DNA of 23,627 bases from Pseudomonadota bacterium (GCA_023411405.1 JAEYOU010000569.1:1-23627), one strand, 5' to 3'. Shown: positions 6,726 to 13,689, counted from the stretch's first letter. Notes: a model not told the origin generated them from the sequence alone. A program made the numbers and translations.

Positions 6726-7670
6726 GTGAACCTGACCGTCCTCTCGCGCTCGCAGGAGATCTACACGACCGGCCGGATCGTGGAGGCGGCGCGCGCGCGC
6801 GGGATCCGCACCCGCGTCGTCGATCCCCTGGAGGTCGAGCTCGGCCTCGGCGAGCGCGCGCCCGCCGCCTACTGGCGCGGCCGCCGGCTCCCGCGGGCGG
6901 ACGTGGTCGTCCCGCGCATCGGCCTCTCGGTCCACCAGTACGGCCTCGGGGTCGTGAACCAGCTCGAGCTCATGGGCGTCCCCGTGATGAACGGGACGTA
7001 CGGCATCGCCGCGAGCCGCAACAAGATGCGCGTGCTGCAGATGCTCTCGGCGGCGGGCGTGGCGGTCCCGCGGACCGTGATGGCGAGCGAGCCCGCGCGC
7101 ATCAAGGATCTCGTGAAGCTCGTGGGCGGGGTCCCGGTGCTCGTGAAGCTCCTCTCGGTGAGCGAGAGGAGCGGGGTCATGATCTGCGAGAGCCTGCAGT
7201 CGCTGGAGGCGGCCCTCGAGGCCATCCTGGGGCTCGGTCAGAACATCGTGGTCCAGCAGTACCTTCGGGGCGCGCTCGGCCGCGACCTGCGCGTGCTCGT
7301 CGTCGGGGGCGAGGTGATCGCGGCGATGCGCCGGCGCGCCCCGCCCGGCCGGTTCACCCCCAACCTCCGCCGGGGCGCGCAGTTCGAGCCGGTCGAGCTC
7401 TCCGCCGAGTACGCGCGGCCGGCGCTCGAGGCCGCGCGCGTGCTGCAGCTCGAGATCTGCGCGGTGGACATGCTCGACGGGAAGGGCGGCCCGCGGGTGT
7501 TCGAGGTGAACAGCTCCCCCTCGATCCGCGAGGCCGAGGCCACGTGCGGGATCGACGCCGCGGGGCGCATCGTCGAGCGTGCGATCCGGCTGGCTGCGCA
7601 GCGGGCGCCAGCGGCGCCACGGCGCACGCCGCGCCAGCGGGACGCGCCCTCCGCCGCTCGGCTGCCGTGA
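6726..7670 (+). CDS. rimK: RimK-type ATP-grasp ligase with altered glycine loop
   Basis: ATP-grasp enzymes of the RimK family join amino acids to a carboxylate; E. coli RimK adds glutamates to the C-terminus of ribosomal protein S6. The 314 residues align with E. coli RimK (300) throughout: opening MNLTVLSRSQEIY, VVVPRIG near 60-66, NGTYGIAASRNKMR, VGGVPVLVKL (to 142), IVVQQYL, RDLRVLVVGGEV, and the metal-binding FEVNSSPS (259-266). Odd point: the ATP-phosphate loop, EGTQGIGV in E. coli as I recall it, reads SVSERSGV here (144-151), losing two of three glycines without a length change. ATP binding may be altered, or this may be a separate subgroup. GTG 6726 follows a GAGG four bases upstream. 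It sits next to RNA and translation genes, which fits ribosome modification, but the substrate is unproven. Confidence 0.82.
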   Translation: MNLTVLSRSQEIYTTGRIVEAARARGIRTRVVDPLEVELGLGERAPAAYWRGRRLPRADVVVPRIGLSVHQYGLGVVNQLELMGVPVMNGTYGIAASRNKMRVLQMLSAAGVAVPRTVMASEPARIKDLVKLVGGVPVLVKLLSVSERSGVMICESLQSLEAALEAILGLGQNIVVQQYLRGALGRDLRVLVVGGEVIAAMRRRAPPGRFTPNLRRGAQFEPVELSAEYARPALEAARVLQLEICAVDMLDGKGGPRVFEVNSSPSIREAEATCGIDAAGRIVERAIRLAAQRAPAAPRRTPRQRDAPSAARLP

Positions 7671-7699
7671 GGCCCGCAGCCGGGCTGGCCGCCGGCCGC

Positions 7700-7724
7700 G
7701 GCCTCAGGACCGACGCCTGAGGCC
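7700..7724 (+). terminator. hairpin after the RimK-type gene
   Basis: GGCCTCAGG and CCTGAGGCC flank a seven-base loop, 30 bases after the stop. It uses the same 9-base word as the dnaK terminator, but only CCC and no T-run follow. Confidence 0.45.
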
Positions 7725-7760
7725 CCATCAGTGAATCCTCGAGTGCTCTCCGGCGTCTGT

Positions 7761-7769
7761 TGCTATAGA
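7761..7769 (+). promoter_or_regulatory. possible extended -10 before the small exported protein
   Basis: TGC-TATAGA fits an extended -10. It lies only eight bases before ATG 7778, so use of this promoter would give an almost leaderless mRNA. The overlapping AGAGG (7767-7771) is a plausible ribosome site instead; both roles cannot hold for one transcript. Confidence 0.25.
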
Positions 7770-7777
7770 GGTTCGGC

Positions 7778-8203
7778 ATGCGAGCGGTCCTCCTCTCGAT
7801 CTCCTTGATTCTCGCGCTCCCCGCCGGGGTGGTCGCGGACCCCGAGGCCAACGCGGCCAAGAGCTACCGTGTGGTCACCGAGGGGACGACGGTGTCCCTT
7901 CCGGCGGGCGGGTCCGGGACGCTCGTCCTCTCCATCGTCCCGATGAACGGGACGAAGGTTCACCCGCAGGCGCCGCTCAAGATCGCGCTCACGGGCACCG
8001 CGGGCCTGAAGCTGACCCGCGACACGCTCGGCCGGAAGGACGCCGCCGATCCCAAGGCCGAGGGGCCGAGGTTCGAGGTGCCGTTCACCGCCGTCGCGGC
8101 CGGCGCGCAGGAGGCCCGCGCCAAGGTGGAGTTCTACCTCTGCGCGGACGACTGGTGCGCGCGGCAGACGCGGGACGTCTCGGTCGCGATCGCGGTGAAG
8201 TGA
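7778..8203 (+). CDS. small exported protein of unknown function
   Basis: I do not recognise a named family. The 141 residues start with a clear signal peptide: MRAVLLSISLILALPAGVVA, with likely cleavage after A20 before DPEANAAK. The mature part is rich in beta-strand-like stretches (TVSLPAGGSGTLVLSIVP, APLKIALTG, FEVPFTAVAAG) and ends with VEFYLCADDWC, where C122 and C127 could form a disulfide after export. That pattern is loosely like immunoglobulin-type domains in periplasmic thiol-exchange proteins such as the DsbD N-terminus, but the resemblance is slight. ATG 7778 has AGAGG six bases upstream. It ends 28 bases before the methyltransferase gene and may be cotranscribed with it. Confidence 0.75.
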   Translation: MRAVLLSISLILALPAGVVADPEANAAKSYRVVTEGTTVSLPAGGSGTLVLSIVPMNGTKVHPQAPLKIALTGTAGLKLTRDTLGRKDAADPKAEGPRFEVPFTAVAAGAQEARAKVEFYLCADDWCARQTRDVSVAIAVK

Positions 8204-8231
8204 GCTCGCTCGAGCCGAGGGGAGCCCGCGC

Positions 8232-9029
8232 GTGCGCGTCGTCTACGGAATGAACCCGGTCCGCGAGCTGCTGCGCGCGGAGGGAGAGGGGCCGTCGGAG
8301 CTGTGGCTGGCCGAGGGCGGCACGCGGGGCGCGGCGTTCGCCGCGCTGGAGCGGGACGCGCGCGCGCGCGGCGCCCGCGTCCGGACGGCGCCGCGCGCGC
8401 AGCTCGACAAGCTCGCCGGCACCGATCGGCACCAGGGCGTGGTCGCGACGGTCGCGGACTTCCGGTACGCCGAGGTCCCGGAGCTCCTCGCCCGCGCAGC
8501 CGCCGCGGGCGCGGCGCCGCTGGTGCTCGTGCTCGACGGCGTCGAGGACCCGCACAACCTCGGGGCGATCATCCGCTCGGTGCACGCGCTCGGCGGGCAC
8601 GGGGTGGTGATTCCCCGGGACCGCGCGGTGGGGGTGACGCCGGTGGTGGCGAAGACGTCGGCCGGCGCGGTCGAGCGGTGCGCCATCGCACGCGTGGTGA
8701 ATATGGCGAAGGCGCTCGAGAAGCTGAAGGAGGCGGGCGTCTGGTCGGTCGCGCTCGCCCAGGACGCGGAGCGGCCGCTCTCCTCGCACGACCTCCGCGG
8801 GCCGACCGCGCTCGTGCTCGGGAGCGAAGGGGCGGGGCTCCGCCCGCTCGTGCGCAGGACGTGTGACTTCGAGGCGAAGATCCCCATGCCAGGGGAGCTG
8901 GAGAGCCTCTCCGTCTCCGCCGCTGCGGCCATCGCCATGTACGAGGTCTCGCGGCAGCGGAGCGTTCGATCGGGGAGCAGGGAAGGCGGTTTTCGGCCGT
9001 CGGAATCCCCTGTTGACAAGACCCGCTGA
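8232..9029 (+). CDS. rlmB: SpoU/TrmH family RNA 2'-O-methyltransferase, RlmB type
   Basis: SAM-dependent ribose methyltransferase of the SPOUT knot fold; RlmB in E. coli methylates G2251 of 23S rRNA. The 265 residues include the N-terminal substrate-binding domain (VVYGMNPVRELL, about 1-80) with the family's HQGVVA near 72-77, a linker, and the catalytic domain. Motif 1 is DPHNLGAIIRS with N109 and R115. Motif 2 is LVLGSEGAGLRPL. Motif 3 is IPMPGELESLSVSAAAAIAMYE, where SLSVS stands for the usual SLNVS, a mild deviation at a SAM-site position. GTG 8232 is supported by GAGGGGAG upstream and by the conserved start. About 20 extra residues after YEVSRQR are not family-like. The -35 box of the next promoter lies inside its last codons. 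Confidence 0.88.
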   Translation: MRVVYGMNPVRELLRAEGEGPSELWLAEGGTRGAAFAALERDARARGARVRTAPRAQLDKLAGTDRHQGVVATVADFRYAEVPELLARAAAAGAAPLVLVLDGVEDPHNLGAIIRSVHALGGHGVVIPRDRAVGVTPVVAKTSAGAVERCAIARVVNMAKALEKLKEAGVWSVALAQDAERPLSSHDLRGPTALVLGSEGAGLRPLVRRTCDFEAKIPMPGELESLSVSAAAAIAMYEVSRQRSVRSGSREGGFRPSESPVDKTR

Positions 9030-9041
9030 GTCGTTTTAAAG
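9013..9041 (+). promoter_or_regulatory. promoter of the tRNA-rpmG-secE-nusG block
   Basis: TTGACA (9013-9018), a 17-base spacer and TTAAAG (9036-9041). The -35 is perfect and lies inside the end of rlmB. The bases after the -10 are GC-rich, as at stringently controlled stable-RNA promoters. The first tRNA begins about 65 bases after the predicted start. Confidence 0.55.
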
Positions 9042-9111
9042 ACGCCCCTCCACTCAGGGCGGTGGCCGACTGCCCTGGCAGGAGGGCAGGCGTCCGAACC
9101 GGAAGGATTTC

Positions 9112-9184
9112 GCTGGCGTAGCTCAGCAGGTAGAGCAGCTGCCTTGTAAGCAGCAGGTCGCGGGTTCGAATCCCACCGCCAGCT
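9112..9184 (+). tRNA. tRNA-Thr (anticodon TGT)
   Basis: All four stems form. Acceptor GCTGGCG/CGCCAGC with discriminator T; anticodon stem GCTGC/GCAGC with loop CTTGTAA, anticodon TGT at 9145-9147; T-loop TTCGAAT. No CCA is encoded. It reads ACN threonine codons and holds the place of thrU in the E. coli cluster. Confidence 0.97.
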
Positions 9185-9228
9185 TGGAGCGCTGGGAAGG
9201 GGAAGGGCCCGGAGAGTGTCAGAGTTGC

Positions 9229-9314
<86 letters not shown>

Positions 9315-9363
9315 AGTAGCCTGGGGTTTTCGAGAGCAGCGGAGACGACGTTTCGGGAGGCCT

Positions 9364-9436
<73 letters not shown>

Positions 9437-9464
9437 CACGGAAGGTCGGAACGAAGGAAAGGTT

Positions 9465-9537
<73 letters not shown>

Positions 9538-9554
9538 CTCAGGATCGGCGGTGG

Positions 9555-9582
9555 GTGACGGGCGGCGGCCGCCGCCCGTCAC
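9555..9582. repeat. perfect 28-bp palindrome between tRNA-Thr and rpmG
   Basis: The arms GTGACGGGCGGCGG and CCGCCGCCCGTCAC are exact reverse complements with no spacer. As RNA it would form a very stable hairpin 17 bases after the tRNA. It may be a processing or pause site; no T-run follows, so readthrough into rpmG is expected. Confidence 0.75.
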
Positions 9583-9617
9583 TCGTGCGCAGATGGATCC
9601 AGTGAGGAAGGGCAGCC

Positions 9618-9776
9618 ATGGCCGGTAATCGCACCATCATCACGCTCGAGTGCAAGACCTGCAAAGAGCGCAACTACACGACGACCAAGAACAAGAAGAA
9701 GACGCAGGACAAGCTCACCCGGTCCAAGTACTGCCCGCGGTGCCGCAAGCACGTGGAGCACAAGGAAGCGAAGTAG
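9618..9776 (+). CDS. rpmG: 50S ribosomal protein L33
   Basis: Small protein of the large subunit near the E site. It has 52 residues, the normal size, starting MAGNRTIITLECKTCKERNYTT. Two CxxC pairs (C12/C15 and C39/C42) make it the zinc-binding (C+) form. ATG 9618 has GAGGAAGGG upstream (9604-9612). It lies 80 bases after tRNA-Thr and 27 before tRNA-Trp, a common arrangement upstream of secE-nusG. Confidence 0.96.
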   Translation: MAGNRTIITLECKTCKERNYTTTKNKKKTQDKLTRSKYCPRCRKHVEHKEAK

Positions 9777-9803
9777 CGGGATCGGGCAGGGTGGCAGCGG
9801 GAT

Positions 9804-9879
9804 AGGCCAGTAGCTCGAACGGTAGAGCAGCGGTCTCCAAAACCGCGGGTTGGGGGTTCAAATCCCTCCTGGCCTGCCA
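9804..9879 (+). tRNA. tRNA-Trp (anticodon CCA)
   Basis: Acceptor AGGCCAG/CTGGCCT with discriminator G and encoded CCA (9877-9879). Anticodon stem GCGGT/ACCGC, loop CTCCAAA, anticodon CCA at 9837-9839. Its place between rpmG and secE is typical of many bacteria. Confidence 0.97.
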
Positions 9880-9949
9880 GATGGGAACGAGGGCGGGGTG
9901 GCCGGAGAGGTCGCCCCGCCCTCCCTCACGGAAGCGGTCGAGAGAAGCC

Positions 9950-10354
9950 ATGGACAACGTCGCCGTCGTGGATCGGGCCAAGCGGATCGTCGGGATCGCC
10001 TACGTCGTCGCCGCGCTCGTGGTCGGCGTCTTCCTGTCCCGCGTGTTCCAGGCGTCCTTCGTCTGGGGCAGCGTGAACGACTTCGACATCCTCGGCCTCA
10101 CGAACCTCTCCGGGGCGCTCGGGTATGGCATCGCGACTGTCGTCGCGATCCTCGTCTGGCGCGTGCCGCGGACGCGGCAGGTGTCGCTCGACATCGCGCT
10201 GGAGCTGGGCCGCGTGACCTGGCCGACGATGCGCGAGACGCGCGCGGCCACCGTCGCCGTGATCATCGCCTCGCTCGTCGCGGCGTTGATCCTCGGGCTC
10301 TTCGACATCGGCTGGGCTGCGATCGCCAACTGGGTCTACGGCACGCCGAAGTAG
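9950..10354 (+). CDS. secE: preprotein translocase subunit SecE
   Basis: Inner-membrane subunit that clamps SecY in the SecYEG channel. From ATG 9950 it has 134 residues. There are three predicted membrane spans (about 12-33, 54-72, 99-121), the three-span form of E. coli SecE (127) rather than the one-span form of many bacteria. The conserved amphipathic cytosolic motif before the last span is ELGRVTWPTMRETRAAT (85-101). The earlier in-frame ATG at 9881 lies two bases after tRNA-Trp and would add a stretch unlike SecE, so it is rejected. The ribosome site (GAGAGAAG) is modest. Followed by nusG after 95 bases, the standard pair. Confidence 0.94.
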   Translation: MDNVAVVDRAKRIVGIAYVVAALVVGVFLSRVFQASFVWGSVNDFDILGLTNLSGALGYGIATVVAILVWRVPRTRQVSLDIALELGRVTWPTMRETRAATVAVIIASLVAALILGLFDIGWAAIANWVYGTPK

Positions 10355-10449
10355 CGGGCGGGCTGGTGGGATCGGGCGGGCGGGCGGCGCGGGCCGCCGC
10401 GTAACGCGGGCATCCCGGTAGTGCACGCGGCGCGAACACGGAGAACCCA

Positions 10450-10989
10450 ATGGCGAAGAAGTGGTACGTGGTGCACACCTACTCGGGCTTCGAGAACAAG
10501 GTGAAGAAGTCCCTGGAGGAGCGCGTTCGCCAGCACGAGCTCCAGGAGCAGTTCGGGGAGATCCTCATCCCCATGGAAGTGGTCCAGGAGATGGTGAAGG
10601 GGGAGAAGAAGACGTCGAAGCGGAAGTTCTTCCCCGGCTACATCCTCGTCAACATGGAGATGAGCCTCCAGACCTGGCACCTCGTGAAGGGTACGGCCAA
10701 GGTCACCGGGTTCGTCGGGAACGCGAAGACGCCGGATCAGGTCCCCGCCGTCTCCGACGCCGAGGTCCAGCGGCTGACCACGCAGATCTCCGAAGGCTCG
10801 CTCAAGCCGAAGCCGAAGGTGCAGTTCGAGGAGGGCGACCAGGTCCGGGTGATCGACGGCCCGTTCTCGAACTTCAACGGCACCGTCGAAGAGGTGAAGC
10901 CGGAGAAGGGCAAGCTGCGGGTGCTCGTCTCCATCTTCGGCCGCGCGACGCCGGTCGAGCTGGACTTCATGCAGGTGGAGAAGACGTAG
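10450..10989 (+). CDS. nusG: transcription termination/antitermination factor NusG
   Basis: Elongation factor that binds the RNA polymerase clamp and links it to Rho or ribosomal protein S10. Its 179 residues are close to E. coli (181). The NGN domain (about 1-115) has WYVVHTYSGFENKV and the RKFFPGYILVNMEM signature (58-71). The KOW domain (about 127-175) has EGDQVRVIDGPFSNFNGTVEEV. ATG 10450 has GGAG upstream. The gene sits between secE and rplK in the canonical order. Confidence 0.98.
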   Translation: MAKKWYVVHTYSGFENKVKKSLEERVRQHELQEQFGEILIPMEVVQEMVKGEKKTSKRKFFPGYILVNMEMSLQTWHLVKGTAKVTGFVGNAKTPDQVPAVSDAEVQRLTTQISEGSLKPKPKVQFEEGDQVRVIDGPFSNFNGTVEEVKPEKGKLRVLVSIFGRATPVELDFMQVEKT

Positions 10990-11006
10990 GAGCAGCGGTC
11001 AACGGA

Positions 11007-11041
11007 GCGTGGAAGAGCCCGCCGGGCTCGTGAGACCACGC
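11007..11041 (+). promoter_or_regulatory. probable L1-binding leader of rplKA
   Basis: GCGTGG (11007-11012) pairs with CCACGC (11036-11041). Inside, GAGCCC pairs with GGGCTC around GCC. The inner loop is lopsided: AA on the left, GTGAGA on the right. Two short stems separated by an asymmetric purine-rich loop is the known L1 recognition shape in 23S rRNA and rplKA mRNA. It ends 31 bases before the rplK ATG, where L1 binding would block translation. Confidence 0.6.
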
Positions 11042-11072
11042 AGGGCCATGCGGTCCGGCCCGGAAGGAAGCC

Positions 11073-11522
11073 ATGGCGAAGAAGGTCACAGGACAGATCA
11101 AGCTGCAGCTCCCCGCCGGAAAGGCGAACCCGGCGCCCCCCGTGGGCCCCGCGCTCGGCCAGCACGGCGTCAACATCATGGAGTTCTGCAAGCAGTTCAA
11201 CGCGCAGACCCAGCCCCAGGCGAAGGAAGGGCTCATCATCCCGGTCATCATCACGGTGTACCAGGACCGGACCTTCTCCTTCATCCTGAAGACGCCCCCC
11301 GCGGCCATCCTCCTCAAGAAGGCGGCCGGCCTCCACACGGAGAAGAAGAAGGGCTCCGGCGCGCACGCTCCCGGCAAGGAGAAGGTCGGGAAGGTGACGC
11401 GCGCCCAGGTGGAGCAGATCGCCAAGACCAAGATGCCGGACATGACGGCGGGGAGCCTCGAGGCCGCGATGCGGACCGTCGAAGGGACCGCGCGCTCCAT
11501 GGGCATCGAGATCGTCGGCTGA
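11073..11522 (+). CDS. rplK: 50S ribosomal protein L11
   Basis: Binds the GTPase-associated region of 23S rRNA and is needed for RelA activation. Its 149 residues compare with about 141 in most bacteria, the extra length lying in a Lys-rich loop (EKKKGSGAHAPGKEKVG, about 90-106). The N-terminal QIKLQLPAGKANPAPPVGPALGQHGVNIMEFC is nearly invariant. The C-terminal RNA-binding domain ends with the conserved MTAGSLEAAMRTVEGTARSMGIEI. ATG 11073 follows GGAAGGAAG. rplA starts 19 bases after its stop, so the two are cotranscribed and probably both repressed by L1. Confidence 0.98.
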   Translation: MAKKVTGQIKLQLPAGKANPAPPVGPALGQHGVNIMEFCKQFNAQTQPQAKEGLIIPVIITVYQDRTFSFILKTPPAAILLKKAAGLHTEKKKGSGAHAPGKEKVGKVTRAQVEQIAKTKMPDMTAGSLEAAMRTVEGTARSMGIEIVG

Positions 11523-11541
11523 CCGCGAGGAGGACACGAAC

Positions 11542-12243
11542 ATGGCTCAGGGCAAGAAGTTCAAGGCGGCGCTGGCGAAGGTCGATCGCAACAAGCGGTA
11601 CAAGGTCGACGAGGCGATGGGCCTCGTGAAGCAGATCGCCACGAAGAAGTTCGACGAGACGGTCGACGCGGCCATCAACCTCGGGGTCGATCCCAAGCAC
11701 GCCGATCAGGTGGTCCGCGGCGCGGTGGTGCTGCCCCACGGGATGGGCAAGACGGTGAAGCTCGCGGTGTTCGCGAAGGGGGACAAGGCCCGCGAGGCGC
11801 AGGAGGCCGGCGCGGACATCGTCGGCGCCGAGGACCTGGCCGAGAAGGTCCAGGGCGGCTTCATGGACTTCGACAAGGTGATCGCCACCCCCGACATGAT
11901 GGGCGTGGTCGGCCGCCTCGGAAAGGTGCTGGGCCCCCGCGGCCTCATGCCCAACCCGAAGATCGGCACCGTCACCATGGACCTCACCCGCGCCATCAAG
12001 GAGCAGAAGGCCGGCAAGGTCGAGTTCCGGGTGGAGAAGGCGGGCATCGTCCACGTGCCGTTCGGGAAGGCCTCCTTCGATCCCGAGAAGCTCAAGGCGA
12101 ACTTCACCGCCATCATGGAGGTCATCTACAAGGCGAAGCCCCAGACGGCGAAGGGCGTCTACGTCAAGAACGTGACCGTGAGCACGACCATGGGGCCGGG
12201 CATCAAGCTCGACCTGGCGGAGCTCGCCGCGTCTCACGCGTAG
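11542..12243 (+). CDS. rplA: 50S ribosomal protein L1
   Basis: Builds the L1 stalk that helps release E-site tRNA, and represses its own operon in many bacteria. Its 233 residues match E. coli (234). Conserved segments are KFDETVDAAINLGVDPKHADQ, VRGAVVLPHGMGKT, the MGVVGRLGKVLGPRGLMPNPKIGTVT block in the middle, and VEFRVEKAGIVHVPFGKASF. ATG 11542 has GAGGAGGA upstream. The likely target of its feedback control is the hairpin at 11007-11041. Confidence 0.98.
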   Translation: MAQGKKFKAALAKVDRNKRYKVDEAMGLVKQIATKKFDETVDAAINLGVDPKHADQVVRGAVVLPHGMGKTVKLAVFAKGDKAREAQEAGADIVGAEDLAEKVQGGFMDFDKVIATPDMMGVVGRLGKVLGPRGLMPNPKIGTVTMDLTRAIKEQKAGKVEFRVEKAGIVHVPFGKASFDPEKLKANFTAIMEVIYKAKPQTAKGVYVKNVTVSTTMGPGIKLDLAELAASHA

Positions 12244-12260
12244 TTCACGGAGATTTCGAG

Positions 12261-12390
12261 AGGTTCCCGGCGGCTCGCCGCCGCCGGGGTTCTGGTCCAA
12301 GACAGCGGGCCCGCTCCCCCCGAGTGCGGAAGGCGTAGGGGAGGGCGGCCAAGCGGATGAAGCGTATCCGACCCGCCGAGACGGGAACCT
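12261..12390 (+). ncRNA. L10 leader (ribosomal protein autoregulatory RNA)
   Basis: An outer stem pairs AGGTTCCCG (12261-12269) with CGGGAACCT (12382-12390). Inside, the AGACAGCGGG segment (12300-12309) and the CCCGCCGAGA segment (12372-12381) pair through GCGGG/CCCGC, matching the conserved core of the bacterial L10 leader. L10 with its L7/L12 dimers would bind here and lower rplJL expression. The position, between rplA and rplJ, is the usual one. Confidence 0.82.
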
Positions 12391-12433
12391 GCGAAGTGGT
12401 TGCAGCGTCCCCTGCTTGGCCAGGGGGTCTCGT

Positions 12434-12492
12434 ACCGGACGTCCGGTCCGAAGCCCAGCGAACGACGCCGACCGGTGAGAACCGGCGGTCGG
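12434..12492 (+). promoter_or_regulatory. two hairpins between the L10 leader and rplJ
   Basis: The palindrome ACCGGACGTCCGGT lies at 12434-12447. At 12468-12492, CCGACCG and CGGTCGG can pair, or the inner CCGGT-GAGA-ACCGG hairpin with a GNRA-type tetraloop can form. The second ends at the rplJ ribosome site (GGAAAGGTGGTGA, from 12491) and could affect its access. Confidence 0.4.
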
Positions 12493-12509
12493 AAAGGTGG
12501 TGAGCAAGC

Positions 12510-13034
12510 TTGAACCGGACGGAGAAAGAGCAGGTCATCGGAGAGCTTCACGAGAAGATGGCCAAGGCCCGGGCGGCCATCGTGGCAGAGCCCAAGGGGC
12601 TGACGGTCGCGGTGGTGACCGATCTGCGCAAGAAGCTGCGGGACGCGAAGATCGACTACCGGGTCGTGAAGAACACGCTCGCCGCGCGCGCCGCCAAGGG
12701 CACGCCGGTGGAGGTGCTGGCGGAGAAGTTCGTCGGGCCGACCGCGATCGTCATCTCGTACGACGACGTGGTCACCGCCGCGAAGCTGATCACGGACTTC
12801 GCGAAGGACCGTGAGAACTTCACCATCCGCACCGCGGTCGTGGAGGGCCAGGTCGTGGACGCGAAGGGCGTCCAGGCGCTGGCGAAGCTGCCGGGGCTCA
12901 AGGAGCTGCGCGCGCAGATCCTGAGCATGCTGCAGCAGCCCGCGACGCAGCTCGCCCGCGTCATCGGCACCCCGGGCCAGCAGCTGGCCCGCGTCGTCGA
13001 CGCGCGGAGGGAGCAGCTCGAGAAGCCTGCGTAA
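12510..13034 (+). CDS. rplJ: 50S ribosomal protein L10
   Basis: Base of the ribosomal stalk: binds 23S rRNA and carries L7/L12 dimers on its C-terminal helix. It has 174 residues (E. coli 165), with the family segments NRTEKEQVIGELHEKMAKARAAIVAEPKGLTV, LRKKLRDAKIDYRVVKNTLAARA and the final amphipathic helix. The start is an uncommon TTG at 12510, chosen because NRTEKEQV is the usual beginning, AAGGTGGTGA lies upstream, and no ATG or GTG in frame fits. A weak start suits a gene under tight translational feedback. rplL follows after 93 bases, in which I see nothing beyond the rplL ribosome site. Confidence 0.96.
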   Translation: MNRTEKEQVIGELHEKMAKARAAIVAEPKGLTVAVVTDLRKKLRDAKIDYRVVKNTLAARAAKGTPVEVLAEKFVGPTAIVISYDDVVTAAKLITDFAKDRENFTIRTAVVEGQVVDAKGVQALAKLPGLKELRAQILSMLQQPATQLARVIGTPGQQLARVVDARREQLEKPA

Positions 13035-13127
13035 ACGGTACGTGAACTGGTCCTGCGCGGGGACGCGCGGGGCTCCAACGCTGCGGGCGCCTCGGGCGCC
13101 CATACGAGAAGAGAGGAAGAAGACGTC

Positions 13128-13508
13128 ATGGCAGACCTGAATACGATCGTCGATCAGCTGTCCGGCCTCACGGTGATGGAGGCCGCCGACCTCGTGAAGA
13201 AGCTCGAGGAGAAGTGGGGCGTCACGGCCGCCGCCGCCGCGCCGGTCATGATGGCGGGCCCTGCGGGCGGCGCGGCCGCTCCGGCCGCCGAGGCGCAGAC
13301 GGACTTCTCCGTCGTGCTCGCCGACGCCGGCGCCAACAAGATCAACGTGATCAAGGAGGTCCGCGCGATCACGGGCCTCGGCCTCAAGGAGGCGAAGGAC
13401 CTCGTCGAGGGCGCCCCCAAGGAGGTCAAGGCTGGCGTTCCGAAGGCGGAGGCCGAGGAGCTCAAGAAGAAGCTCGAGGCGGCCGGCGCCAAGGTTCAGC
13501 TCAAGTAG
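13128..13508 (+). CDS. rplL: 50S ribosomal protein L7/L12
   Basis: Multi-copy stalk protein that recruits translation GTPases. Its 126 residues show the standard three parts: N-terminal dimer and L10-binding helices (1-33, ending LEEKWGV), an Ala/Gly/Pro-rich hinge (about 34-57), and the globular C-terminal domain with TDFSVVLADAGANKINVIKEVRAITGLGLKEAKDLVEGAP. ATG 13128 follows AGAGGAAG. A strong hairpin follows 20 bases after its stop. Confidence 0.98.
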   Translation: MADLNTIVDQLSGLTVMEAADLVKKLEEKWGVTAAAAAPVMMAGPAGGAAAPAAEAQTDFSVVLADAGANKINVIKEVRAITGLGLKEAKDLVEGAPKEVKAGVPKAEAEELKKKLEAAGAKVQLK

Positions 13509-13528
13509 CAGCGTCTCGTTTCACGGAT

Positions 13529-13562
13529 TGCGGAGGGACGGCCGAGCGGCCGTCCCTCCGCA
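13529..13562 (+). terminator. rplL-rpoB intercistronic hairpin (attenuator)
   Basis: A perfect 15-bp stem, TGCGGAGGGACGGCC against its complement, closes a GAGC loop. Only a mild T-rich stretch (GGATTCTTTG) follows after a gap. In E. coli a partial terminator and an RNase III site at this place lower rpoBC relative to the ribosomal genes; the same role is inferred here. Confidence 0.6.
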
Positions 13563-13582
13563 GTTCGCATCCGCTGGATTCT

Positions 13583-13611
13583 TTGACGGGCAGGGGCGAA
13601 GCGGTTACAAA
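13583..13611 (+). promoter_or_regulatory. sigma-70-like promoter upstream of rpoB
   Basis: TTGACG (13583-13588, five of six consensus bases), a 17-base spacer, and TACAAA (13606-13611, four of six). Placed after the attenuator, it would supply rpoBC transcripts independent of rplJL, with a leader of about 120 bases. Confidence 0.5.
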
Positions 13612-13667
13612 CCGGTATCCCTTCATCCACTCCGTGCACACGAGGCCTGAGGCCGAGCGAGGCTGAT

Positions 13668-13689
13668 TAGCCGGTCGAGAGACCGGCTA
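13668..13689 (+). promoter_or_regulatory. hairpin in the rpoB leader
   Basis: TAGCCGGTC and GACCGGCTA pair around GAGA, followed by T-runs (CTTTTG, then CCTTTTTCG) before the rpoB ribosome site. It looks like a leaky terminator or attenuator within the rpoB 5' leader. Confidence 0.45.

Noticed and set aside
9881..9949. Upstream in-frame ATG for secE
   Set aside because: It would start two bases after the tRNA-Trp end, has no room for a ribosome site and adds residues unlike SecE.
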